Part shown: positions 11,115 to 22,373 of the stretch, in pieces
Layout: each line of letters opens with the position of its first letter
How positions within the stretch are numbered: the stretch's first letter is position 1
Origin: Calonectria ilicicola
Lineage: Eukaryota > Ascomycota > Sordariomycetes > Hypocreales > Nectriaceae
Assembly: GCA_020809705.1 (NCBI GenBank)
Contig: CP085830.1
Location: 3,472,001 to 3,536,000 of the forward strand
Direction of reading: 5' to 3'
DNA length: 64,000 bases
The notes under the pieces: generated by a model
Databases searched by the model: none
The model's input: only the letters and a program-made list of their open reading frames with translations
Told to the model about the DNA's origin: nothing
Program-made: the position numbers and the translations under genes

Positions 11115-14100
11115 TGCCTTGTTTTGAAATTGACGAGCTTGGGAAAAGGGGAAACACAGCCACAAACTATTCCTGAATCAAGCAAGAGGGTTTGAGTCAA
11201 GGCCAAGATGCAGGTCAAGTGGGAGAGAAAATCTGCAGCTTGGTGGTGATGGGCAGCGAACTTTTGACAACGGCGCAGGGGTTGAGATGCAGGAGAGGGC
11301 ACGAAAGTCAAAGGGACGCGGGCTGAATGCTCGACATCGTTTTGCTACGGTGTGTTCTATTCCTATTAATACAGCGATCTACGGGAAATGGACTCGAGTC
11401 TCGACTCTCGTCGTAAACAAGTCGCGGTGACAAGTCATGCAACGGCTGGGAACGTTTGTCTGAGCGCTGAGTGGACGAACTGGATTAACAAATGCCGCAT
11501 AGATTTGTATAAGTCGGCTGTTATCGAGGAACCAGAAGGGATGGATCTGGAGGGCTAGTGCAAACCCAAATCGGATTAGAACAAAGCCAAGCTTTCGGAG
11601 CATCTACCACTAGTTCACAACACATACGTCAGAGGAGCCAAGCTCCATAGCTGGCGCGGCCTCTAGGAAGCAAGCCGTAATATTCGACGCCCGTCGGTGT
11701 GCAGCAGAGCGTCAGCGCCATGCGGGGGCATGAAAATTATGTGCCCGGTTTGATCTAGAGGCTCTGCGACCTCCCTGTCCATCTCGGGAGGCCTCTGGTT
11801 ACGGCTCCGGCAGCTGGGATTACGGATCCCGACGACCGATTGGATGTTCGTTTGGAGGATGTGTATGAGGGATATTTGCCGTCCAAACAATCCCCATCGT
11901 TTGGTGGCTCGGACAACGCTGGCGAACGGTGAGGCTCGTCGTATCGTTGTGGCCCGGGCAGGGCGACGCCATTCCCAGATGGTTTTTTACCCCGAAGGAG
12001 TAACCCGCGGTAGAAAAAACAAAAAAAAGCCAATGAGCCAGCAACACCAGCCCCAATTCCTTGACGGATACGATAAACCTCCCCTGGCCGCTTCTAGCCC
12101 CCCCAAATTTCCGCTTCCCACTTTTTTAAGATGGAAGCGACGACGAGGATGGAGCAACTAGGTTTCGTTAGTGCGCTCATATGCTGGACAGACACGTGCA
12201 GGCGTCTAACAAAGCTGGGGCATATAAACGATGCGATTCCCGCCCGCATTTGTGCGTTGCATGTTAGGAAGGGGAGACGAGGTGCTGATCCCGGCATGGC
12301 CATGTCCGGAGTAGATGGTTGTCTGCTCGCTGGCCCCCCGCCGAGCTCATTTCCAAGCAGGACATCTGTCACATTCCACCGGGCCTGCCAATATCGAGCC
12401 GGCTCTGGCATCCGGTCCGTTGGCGGTGTTTCCCGCGGGGACCGCGTCGTGCAACCGGCTCGAGTTTGCCGTGGCCATGCAACCGTCTCAGGTGCCCGTG
12501 ATGTATTTGGGGAAAGTATGATAGATTTGGGGCCATCTGACTCGTCCGTGTCGGCAATGGAAGTGCCGGTCTGGACTGGGGAAGATATTGTGGCCAAGTT
12601 CTCGATTCTCGGTTGTGTTTCGCCTCTTTTTCTCTCGCGTCAGCGGCGCCCGCGATAGAAGGGATGCCCTTTGCATCGCCATGATGCGAGCGAGCTGGCT
12701 GGCGATGACGACGAACGAAACCAACCATCCAACCCCAAGGGCTCCCCACACACCCCATCAAAACCCCCGTCAAAAGACCAAATAGCTTATTTCAGTGCCA
12801 AGACCGGCTAACGCGATGCCAAGACCCGCTGAGGGCTCAATCCTACCGCAGGCGTCAGCCACTCACAACGCCCAGCGCATGCGAGGTGCGACACCAGCAC
12901 GTTTGGGGACACAGACCTGGATGGAATCACTCATTGAGGCTGAGGCACAGCGGCTGGTCCAAGTGGATAGAGCTTGGATGGCCCCAGCCCAGCGAGCCAG
13001 TGTAACCCGATCGCTGCCCTGGCTTGTACCGCCCTGAAGCCAAGCTAGGGACATTGTTTTATTTAACCCGTGGGTCAGCGCTGTTGTTGACATGGCCGTA
13101 AGAAGTAAGGAACAAAAGTGCAAAGCTTTTTTCCCCGGCCGAAATTACTGGTCCGCTTAGGGTTGGCGGACAAACATTTCCAGAAGCGTTGCACCTGAGC
13201 CATTTATTAGTTGCCTGCTTTTCCAGATCCACCTCTGCTCACAGCTAGCCTCGAGTTTCACGAACTGATCCCCATTTCCCGGAACCCGCTGCAAAGCCAA
13301 AATTAGCTAAGAGACATGTCCTGAACATGGAAAACTCTTTTCGCTAACCCTAAACATTTTGTTTTCACGCTCGAATTTTCCATTGTGTAGACTCCACCGC
13401 CACCGCGAGCCGTGACGATGATGCCTGCTCACCATGTAGGGTAGGCTGCGCAAATTTTGAAACTCACCTTTGTCAAAAAACATCATCAAGACATGCAGGT
13501 AGCCTTCACTATCGACTCAAATCGGTACATCTGAACAGTTCATGGGATTTCTTTTTTGGATGAGGGATATCAGCATGGATAAAAATAAAACCCCAGGACC
13601 CACGTTGTAATGCGGATCGAAACTACTGCCGCCAAGGGTCCTTGGCATCGACAAGGCTCATCGTAGCCAAGAACCAATACCAACATGGACAGGCAGACCG
13701 AATATGTTCGAGAGACGATGTGAACGCAGAACAATTGATCTCTTATTAGATTATAAGATGAAAGGACTGCTCTCTTTTAAATCGATGCTTCTTTTTGGCA
13801 GTTTCTAGAAATGATGAATCGGGGTTTTGAGCAGTGTGAAGATGCTTACCAGGCTGGTTAATGACTGCTCAAACTTCGCACTTGAGAATACCCAAGATGG
13901 TCAATGAAAGTTAGCCGAGTGTTGTGCTGTATTTTCGGGGAAGATTCAATTTTTGATGCACTATAACTGGACTAGCATTATAGCTGCTATTCAGAGAGAC
14001 AACTGATTGCATACTAGTTCTTGTCAAAGAAACCTGAAGCTGGCGAAGGGCTTGGAAATTCGACCTCTATTTCGGATCCGCCGAATAATGCACGGGTTAT

Positions 14101-14720
14101 ATATTTGCATGGGATTTAGATCACTGGGCGAAAATCAACTGGCGACAGAAGGAGGCTCGAGGACATTTCGAAGGCGTGACTGAGCACTACCTGAAGCGAA
14201 CCATCTAACATACAAATACAGAGAAATGGTGGTCATATTTTTGTACCTCACATTTTTTTTTTTTTTGCAATCAATAGCGCTGTTTGATCTGAAGTTACGG
14301 ACCGGAGTATGCCGCTGTCGCTCGGTTGTGTTGAATGAGGGGTTCATCAAGTTGATGGTTGGCGATTGAGAATTTTTGTTGATCGACCCCAGTCGATCGG
14401 AATATGCTTACATATTACATACGAAAAAAGGTATATGAATGATAGAAACCCCCCTATCGTTAAGCACTGTTGGGATCTATTCGCAAGGATGATTGCGACC
14501 GAATGTCCTTCAGCTCGTGGCGTGCTCGGACGCGCTAGGCTCAGCCACGATCTGGAGCACCTTTGGTTCAGCTGATTGGGCAAAGTGAAGCCGGATGCGC
14601 GAAAAAAATCCGACCTCACATTTCCCCTCTCTTTGCAATCTTGTTAATAACCGTTGTGAAACCCGTTGCGAATCCGCTACCTCGTCTCTCTCTACGAAAG
14701 AGAGTATCCCTGTTGCTCTA
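11115..14720. other. 3.6 kb region without a supported gene
   Basis: The first few hundred bases are the ATPase promoter. ORFs at 11844-12161, 12094-12658 and 12795-13037 overlap in several frames, lack introns joining them and show no recognisable motif. From about 13500 the DNA becomes more AT-rich. The last 300 bp should carry the promoter of the ATPase/HET locus. No tRNA or repeat recognised. Confidence 0.45.
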
Positions 14721-14903
14721 ATGGAGATCACTGCACAGGGCCGTGCACGATGTCTTATAGACCAGATCAACCAAGAACTCACCTTGGACAAAGCACTTAT
14801 CGGGACAAGGTTCGAAGCATTAGTGAGCAATTGTCTAGAAATGTAACAGCGCTTCCTTTATGCAATGGTTATTTTAATGGCTCGGGCTAACCCTGCCTAA
14901 CAG

Positions 14904-15686
14904 TCTGTCGAGCCAGCTGTACACAAAGTCAACCCATTTCCTGCTGGAGCTAATCCAAAATGCCGATGATAATACCTACGATTGCTTAACCCCAACCCTC
15001 AGCTTCTCTTACAAACCGGGAAGTCTTCGTATAGATTGTAATGAAGTCGGCTTCACTGCCGCAAATGTCGAAGCTGTTTGCGCTATCAGTCAGAGCACCA
15101 AATCGGGCAAGACTAATTATGGAGACTCCATTGGCGAGAAGGGAATTGGCTTCAAGTCTGTGTTCAAAGCTGCAGATGTGGTGTGGATATCCTCGCGTGA
15201 ATTTACCTTTAAATTTGACAAAAAAAAAGTTTAGGCATGGTTACGCCAATTTGGGCAGATTTCCCGGAGCCTACTCAACTAGGATATACCTCCATGTATC
15301 TCCAGCTATCCAAGGACTATGATGAAGCGATGCTTGTACAAGAGCTTCTTATGTTTGACTCTAACTTGCTCATATTTCTTAGACGGATCCAAGAGATCAA
15401 TATTCGAGTTACAGACCAGGACTCCCAAGTCTGGGAAAAGAAGATCCGAAAAGTTGAACAACAGCAAGGAGAGGATCGCGCCGTTGTCTTGCACTCTGGG
15501 GAGAGTGTTTTTCGATATCTCATCAGGACCCATGTCATTAAAGATCTTCCAGAGGAGAAAAAGCGCCCAAAATGGCATCAGACGAAACTCTTAATCGCAT
15601 TCCCCACATTTGAGTCATTAGAAAAACCTCAACTTAATCCGCAAAACGTATATGCATTTTTACCAATTAGAAACTATGGTTTGAAG
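14904..15686 (+). other. GHKL/HSP90-like ATP-binding module of the fusion gene
   Basis: The exon opens with LSSQLYTKSTHFLLELIQ, the N-box (ELIQNADDN), then a CNEVGFT block in the position of the DxGxG box, and GEKGIGFKSV as the glycine-rich lid. This is the sacsin/NO VEIN branch of Bergerat-fold ATPases. The frame breaks after FKFDKKK at the A9 run; the next frame resumes with MVTPIWADFPEP, which is what follows in family members as I remember them. The module ends with YAFLPIRNYGLK at the 15687 splice donor and continues as FLVQGDFLLTANREDIES after the intron. Confidence 0.8.
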
Positions 15687-18600
15687 GTAGATAATTCGTT
15701 AAAATGGTTGAATTATTTAATCTGATTATTGCATAGTTTCTTGTTCAAGGTGATTTTCTTCTCACCGCCAATCGCGAAGATATAGAAAGCACCGTACCAT
15801 GGAACCGCAAAATTCGCGATGCCTTTGTAGAAGCATTTCTGTTTTCGATCGAGCTATTTAATGAAGGGCCGATGAAATACATCTGGCCTTACTATCTCCC
15901 ATCCACCTCGACGGCGGAGTGCTCATTTTTTGAGCCGGCAATCACAACCATCCTCACACAGCTTAAAAAGAGACCAGTGTTGGAGTCTTCTGCGGGAACA
16001 ATGGTGAATGCTGCCTTTTTGAAACACGTACCGTTGAAACTGTTTGCAGATGAAAAGGGCGTTCCGTTTACGGTGGGCCCACGTACTGCGGCTGGATATC
16101 TGTCACCAAAATATCCCGAGTGGGCAATTGAGGCGATTAGCTCAATTGGCGTCTCAGAACTAAGCCCTAAAGAATTCTTGGAGCATCTCAGATCGGCAGT
16201 AACGCAAGATCCAATGACTTTTTATTCAAGATCAGCTTCATGGCACTCACAGCTCGCAAACACACTCGTTAAACTTGGGACTGACACGGAACTCATGTCC
16301 ATGATACAGGATATCTCTATCATCCCGCTATGTGATGGTAACTGGACTTCAGCCAGAGGAAAAACCATATTATTTTCAAAGGGTGAAAGTTCACTGAATA
16401 TCCCGAGTGGAATCGAGGTACTTATCGTCGATGCAGACGCTGAAGTGGACCCGAATCGATACCGGCTTTTTATGAATCTTGGTGTCAAAGCCTGGGAGGC
16501 TGCTGAAATATGCCGCATCATTTTGAAAATGCATGAGTGTCCAAAATTTGACCCCAAAACATTGACAACGGCACAGCTCGTTTCACATGCCGCGTTTCTC
16601 TACAAAGCCTCGTGGCAGCCACCGAAAACTGCGGACTTATGGTTCGCGACCATGCAAGACGAACGTTGCCTAGGACGAAAGCTATACATCCCAGGGAGGG
16701 CTGGGAAAGACTCGGCCACGGCTAGAATCTTTGATAAGCTCAAAAAGCAATTCCCAGTCATACATGACAATTACTTGACCATATTTCCCTCGGATGAAGA
16801 TTGGATTGCATGGCTGATCGGTAACCTTGGCCTCTGCATGATTCCGCGCTTGATCGATCCACAAATAGACCCTAAGCCACAATCTACACAGATGTCGGAG
16901 ATGAATGGGTCTGTTTTGCCGGAGGGTTACGAGGAAATATTTGATGAAGATCCGTTGAACAGGCATAATAAGGTTACTTTGGCCATTGTTCATCAGGGAA
17001 GCGAAGATATTAATGGAATCAGTGATGCAGCTGCCACAGAGGCAACAGCCCAAGAAATTGCCGCATCAGAAGCAGAAGTAGAAGCAATTCTTGCAGAGGA
17101 GAAAGAGTTAGCTGCTCTGGAAGTTAAAAAGACTCGAAGAGGTGGTAAACTTCTTCGAAAGGATATAGAGCGTTACAATTTCCTCACAGATAACGCTGCT
17201 ACAAGGTCTCGGAAAGTTACTCAAGAGCAAGTAGCTCAGGAAGCGGCGGCAGATTTCGACTTTTTGAATCGGGCCAGGAATGTCACCGAAAGCTCAACAT
17301 CACAACCTCCTATGCAGAACGACATACAATCTGACCAGCAAAGACTTGGCCAACCTGCATCACCGTTGCTGGATTCAATAAATAATCCTTTGGTAGAGCC
17401 ACAGCGACCTAGAGAATTGCCAAAATTGATATTCAAGTTATCTGAGGAATTTAAATTCATTTTTGATGAATGTGATGCATCGGACATTCTTCAGCTTCTC
17501 AAAGATAACTGGAAGCATTATTCTCAATGGATTGATGGGGCGCACATGGCATGGCAAACCTCTGATTTTGTAGAGTCCAGCGCGAATTTGAGGAGAATTT
17601 TGGGTGCTTGTCAGGTGAAATGCTCTGCCGGATCTTTGCCTCTGCAAGAAACTATCCTTCCAATGTTGGATCCCGAACTTGAGGAGGGATGTCGCATTCC
17701 TTCTCTGAATATCAAGGACCCGCTTCACCCAGAATGGTCCTTTCTCAACTTCTTTAATGTCATAGTGAAAGCGGATGTCGATTACTATCTGCGTTGCCTG
17801 ATTTCCATGTCCCAGGACTTCAGTCCTGAGATCGATAAAGTCACGTACATATATGAAAAGATTCAGGAGAAGTTCAAGGGAAACAAGGAATTAATCACGT
17901 ATGTCTCACGCAGCTCATCGCAAAGTTATCACTAACGAGTATAGCGCCGCATTTCGGGAAAGAGATATAATTTTCCTTCACTCAGAATTGATGGCAACCG
18001 AATTGAACGCATGGACGAATATGGAAGCTTGCCTCTCGAAAAGTATCAGTGTTGAGTCAAAATACCCAAGTAGCTCGTATCTTTTTCGGTGCCTAGCGTC
18101 ACCTGAAGGGGACCCGATTGCCGCAAGAGTTGCCGCGGCCAACCTCATCACAACGTCAACTAAGCTTGAAGATATTTCTCGTTTCTTTCGCGATGTTAGC
18201 GAGGTACTTAAAGATATCAATGACAGTAAAGCTACACAATTGCTCAGGCCACTTCAAAGCAAGCCTATCTTCCCAGTTACAGTTGGGCCCGGAAAGTACA
18301 AATATGACAAACTTTTGGATTTGCGCGATACTAGTTGGTTTGTTGCCGATCGACCACTCATTTGGAAGAGTTTCCACGGCAAAGTACCCTTGCTAGCTCT
18401 TCCAATAGAGGATCTAGCAGGATTAGACCATCTGTTCCGTGTCCTAAGGCTTGACGGGCGGATGCTATCGAAGCATGTAAAGAGCCGGGCGACCCCAAGA
18501 GGGCGAGTCAATCCACATCGGGAACACACTGCCTCGTTCTGCGCCAGGAGCCCGTTTTTGAAAGCGTAAGTAATTTAATGTCCAACGTCGTCGATAAAAT

Positions 18601-19109
18601 TCCAGTTGATAAATGCTGCAACCCCATGATTGCTGCTAGTCTTTTTTTAAGATAGTTTTTTATGTTCCGATGGCTGATTGTCTGTTATCAAGTTTGGTAC
18701 CGCATTCTCACAGCAACAAAGCAGCCATACTACAACGAATTAGCCGAGTGCGAGTTAGAACTGCGGCAGAAATATTACAGACTTTTACCTTGGATATACC
18801 TGGGTTCGAAATCCACGGTAATCCAGTTCCAGGAGAGGTATCGCTGTCCAATGCCGGAAATATGTTGGATTTGTTCCTAAAAGACGATTGTGGGGGGGAT
18901 AAATACCCTCCTTATGAACTTGTTAGGCTTTTACAGGATATACTAGGTATCAAGGACCCAAATCATTACTCACTTCTTTATATGGTCTTGAGCAATCCCA
19001 GTATGGACAGCATACTTTCTGCCTTCAACCAGCAAGGAATTCGACCCGACGGACCGATAGCTCGTATGCTCCATTTGCCTCATTTTTTTTATATGTAAAC
19101 TAAGGTTAG

Positions 19110-19990
19110 ACACAGAAAAATCCGAAAATAAACCCCGAGGTCCAGGTAGCGGCTGTATTCGAATACCGCTTCCATCTCAAGCAAGGTTCAGCAACATGGC
19201 GTCTTTTCGGAACACGCCAGACGCAATATATGCCAATCCATTTCAAAGCAGAAGACGTGGACAAGGAGTAGATGACCGACGATTGCCCATGGTGAGGCAG
19301 ACTCAAGCTGCTGAACCTGTGTCGTATGTAGTTGTGACTACAAAGCTATACGGGTGGGAGGAACTTCAACAGCTAGGAGAACATATGGTGAGTAGGAATT
19401 CTCAATATGAGTTACAGAATTTGATATTTGTTAGGCCTCAAAGATGTTTCAAATGTATTTGGGGTCTACATATGATCCAGAAAGAGATTGGACAAGCAGA
19501 TTCCGCAGCAGATCTGGATATAAGCTGTTCGAGAACTTAACACATCATGCAGCTTTTACCATGAGACATCCTGAAACTAGACATAAAATGACAGAATTCT
19601 TAATAAGATATGGGCGGTCACAAAATACTAATTGGAAGCAGAGTCTGCAAAAAAACCGACCAGTTTATCACTTGGACTTGGTTGTCAATTCAATGAGCAA
19701 ATCCTCGTCTTTTGCCATCACATCGTCGCAGATTGAAAGAGTACGCATAAAGCCTAGCTAATAAATCGACACCTCTGCTAACGTAAATAATTTAGATGCG
19801 ACAATTCCAGATGCATAAAAGCTTTGGTGGATCAAAGCCCGAAATTTCTGTCCTGGTCAGAGTCAGCGACGTATACTCTAACGATTGCTTGTCTATTGAT
19901 ATATTAGTGGACCCGTGGCACCTATTTAATGAAAATCGACTGAGTTTAGAACATGGTTGGCTGTTCAAGGGCACATTAACAGAAAATGCC
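19110..19990 (+). other. NO VEIN C-terminal (DUF3883-like) module
   Basis: Spans three exons. Visible blocks are SYVVVTTKLYGWEELQQLGE, YDPERDWTSRFRSRSGY, YHLDLVVNSMSKSSSFAIT and ISVLVRVSDVYSNDCLSI followed by DILVDPWHLF. The layout matches the restriction-endonuclease-like domain at the C-terminus of NO VEIN proteins. The strand where active members carry an E-x-K motif reads LDLVVNS here, so the nuclease Lys appears lost. It serves as the bridge to the HET domain. Confidence 0.6.
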
Positions 19991-20103
19991 ACGAGGTCCC
20001 CAAGAAGAAGGCCTAAGTCTGACACACCGGCTGTATCATGGGGCATGGCAGCAACGCCAAGAACGCATGCAAACCATTCAATGAGTTTGCGCGACCGCAA
20101 GAA

Positions 20104-21050
20104 TCAAGATATATATGCATATAAGACCTTGAGCCAGGGAGCCATTCGGTTGTTGCATCTTCTTCCCGGAGTTGCAGAGGATCCATTACGAGGTGTAATC
20201 ACTCAGGTTCCCTACAAGTCTGCCGGAGCGTATCGAGCGCTCTCATATGTATGGGGTACAGATGAGCGAAGTGAAGAATTACTCACGCCAGATGGTGTGC
20301 TTCGGATCACAGACTCTCTGAATAAAAGTTTACGGCGGGTAAGACACCAGGAAAAGCCAATCATGATATGGGTAGATGCTATATGCATCAACCAAGAGGA
20401 CAACAAGGAAAAAGCGCAGCAGATTCGCCTGCTGCCAGAAATATTCCAGAGCACAGAGGCTACATATGCAGCCATTGAAGATTTTGAGGGGAGCGATGCT
20501 GTGATAGAAATGTTGACGCAAGTCCAAATCAAGGCAGTACGTGAGGAACGACGGAAAGTCTGGATGGACCGAAACAATGCTACTGAAACCGAACGGGAAA
20601 ATCACCCAGGATGGGACAGAAATTCCGAACATCAAGGACATGTGGACAAAGGGTATCGCTCAAGGCTTGAATCTTGGCTGGGGGAATGACCAAAAGATTT
20701 GCCAAAGGTCCCTGAATCTTGGCAAGACAAACGCATACCTAGCCTGGATGATGGTATATGGGCCCATGTCAAGACTTTCTTTTCTGCCTCGTGGTTTCGA
20801 AGAATGTGGATCATCCAAGAGACTGTGGCGACATCTGAACTAAAGCTTGTGTGTGGGAAATGGACCATCGGATGGGACGAACTGTATTACATCATGGAGA
20901 TTGTGGACCACGAAGTGCAGTTGGCTGACGACGACCAGTCACATCTTCAATCAAGTTGGGAGCCTTTTATGACTTTGGCGACACAAAGAGAATGGGAGAC
21001 CAGAGGATATCGCTGGAATCTTTTTAATCTGCTGGAAAGCTTTCGGTATG
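20104..21050 (+). other. HET (heterokaryon incompatibility) domain
   Basis: Conserved HET blocks are AYRALSYVWGTDERSEE, SLRRVRHQEKPIMIWVDAIC with INQED, and WFRRMWIIQETVATSELKLV with CGKW. The downstream part holds LCRDHFFALLGLASDG and YRAGLNDQSHRFPSWTPDW, typical of the C-terminal side of fungal HET proteins. The middle block is weak: YAAIEDFEGSD stands where WLG is usual. TGA at 20687-20689 falls just before PKDLPKVPESW. Confidence 0.85.
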
Positions 21051-21642
21051 CCGAGTCAACTCTCTGTCGGGATCATTTTTTTGCGCTGCTGGGCTTGGCC
21101 TCTGACGGCAATGAGGCAGAGTTTGAGCCGGACTACGACAGCGCCTTGGAAGTTATAGTACTGAAATTCGCTCGTGTATTTGTTCGTCAAGGAAGAGGCA
21201 TGCAGCTTTTGTATCGCGCAGGTCTGAATGATCAATCTCATCGGTTCCCCTCTTGGACCCCGGACTGGACCATAAAGCGACCAAGTAGCCTCCACGACTC
21301 GTCGGAAAACGGGAACTCATTTGCAGCAGGTGGGCCTCAAGAACCTAAGATAAAGTGCTCCCCTGATACGGATGAGCTGGTTGTCGGGGGCTATGCCGTG
21401 GATGTGATTGAGAGCATCAGCCAATGGTCGAATGTGGAGTTGGAATGGGAAAATTACTTCAAAGAAGTCGATGGTATGGTGGACGCGGCAGTCCTCAGCT
21501 CAGTACGAGAATCACGCCAAGAATTAAAGTGGAAAGTGCCGATTGCTTGCATGTTAGATCCCAAGGTGGGGGTTGCTTTGGAGACTGACATGAAGTCGTC
21601 GTATGTGGCACTGCGACAACGCCTCGATGGAAGAGGTGGGAG

Positions 21643-21674
21643 AGGAAAGGGAAAGGGAAAGGGAAAGGGAAAGG
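21643..21674 (+). repeat. GGGAAA hexanucleotide microsatellite in the HET tail
   Basis: About five copies of a GGGAAA unit inside the coding frame, giving a run of alternating Gly-Lys (GRGKGKGKGKGKAV). The hexamer keeps the frame when it expands or contracts. Confidence 0.85.
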
Positions 21675-22003
21675 CGGTTGAAGCGAACGGCCACTTTATC
21701 CAAGGAAATGACGACTCTGCAGACAAGCAGAGTGCGGGTTACATTACTGCACTCAAGGATACTCTTTACGGGTGGAGATTTGTGGTTACAAAGAGGGGTT
21801 ATGTTGGTGTTGTGCCCAGCCTGGCCCAAGTTGGCGATGCCGTCGCTGTCCTGAAGGGTGGGCGAATTCCATTCATTCTACAAAAGAGCTCATCACGACC
21901 TGGAGCTTTCCGACTCGTTGGAGAGTGCTATATTCACGGCATCATGAACGGGGAAGGACTATCATCGCCGGATGTAACTGAGGACGAGTTCCGCCTCCAT
22001 TAG

Positions 22004-22373
22004 AATTCGCCAATAGCAGAGCACATCCTATTTAGCCGGTTCCCCCGCGCGGCAGATGCATCGTGCCCCCAACGTTTAGCTACCCCACTCTCCAGCTATT
22101 ATCCAACGCGTGCACCTCCAAGCCTGGCATATTCGTTGTCCATCATCGGATGTGGTTTGATTTTCTCGGAAAACGGCACATGCGCGTCGGGGTAGCGTGC
22201 CCCGAAAGCGGCGTCATGCTGGATGGCTCCTCTCGCTTTGCGTGCTTTGTATTGTATTTGTAGCCTTGCCAAATAAAATATTACTACCTGGGTAGCACAT
22301 ACCCTGACTCTGATCTGCCATTGCGCTTTTGAACCTCAAAAGTATACAGCATTCGCTTTCCAGAAGAGTCGCC
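22004..22373. other. 370 bp spacer before the DUF2264 gene
   Basis: Probable terminator region of the HET locus and promoter of the DUF2264 gene. No ORF of note. An AT-rich patch, CAAATAAAATATTACT, lies near 22270. Confidence 0.4.

Larger units (their letters stand above)
14721..22003 (+). pseudogene. NO VEIN/sacsin-type GHKL ATPase fused to a HET domain (two lesions)
   Basis: A large multi-exon locus read as one gene. Exons: 14721-14842, 14904-15686, 15737-17898, 17945-18565, 18693-19063, 19110-19387, 19435-19740, 19796-22003. Introns are 46-61 bp except 18566-18692 (127 bp). Order of modules: short helical N-terminus (RCLIDQIN); HSP90-like ATPase with LLELIQNADDN and GEKGIGFKSVFKAAD; a long scaffold; a Glu/Ala-rich coiled coil near 17030-17120; a NO VEIN C-terminal (DUF3883-like) part; then a HET domain. 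No stop separates the DUF3883-like and HET parts. Two lesions are visible: an A9 run (15220-15228) shifts the frame, and TGA 20687-20689 interrupts the HET domain. Without them the product would be about 2,280 aa. It could be a decaying gene, carry sequencing errors, or (for the TGA) hide an unrecognised intron. Known HET proteins drive heterokaryon-incompatibility cell death; the role here is inferred. Confidence 0.7.

Noticed and set aside
11112..11165. Extended N-terminus of the P-type ATPase from 11165
   Set aside because: It would need a TTG start; ATG at 11114 is available and gives a plausible disordered N-terminus.
12094..12658. Overlapping ORFs of 130-175 aa on both strands
   Set aside because: Several frames are open at once in GC-rich DNA; no motif, no splice-linked neighbours.
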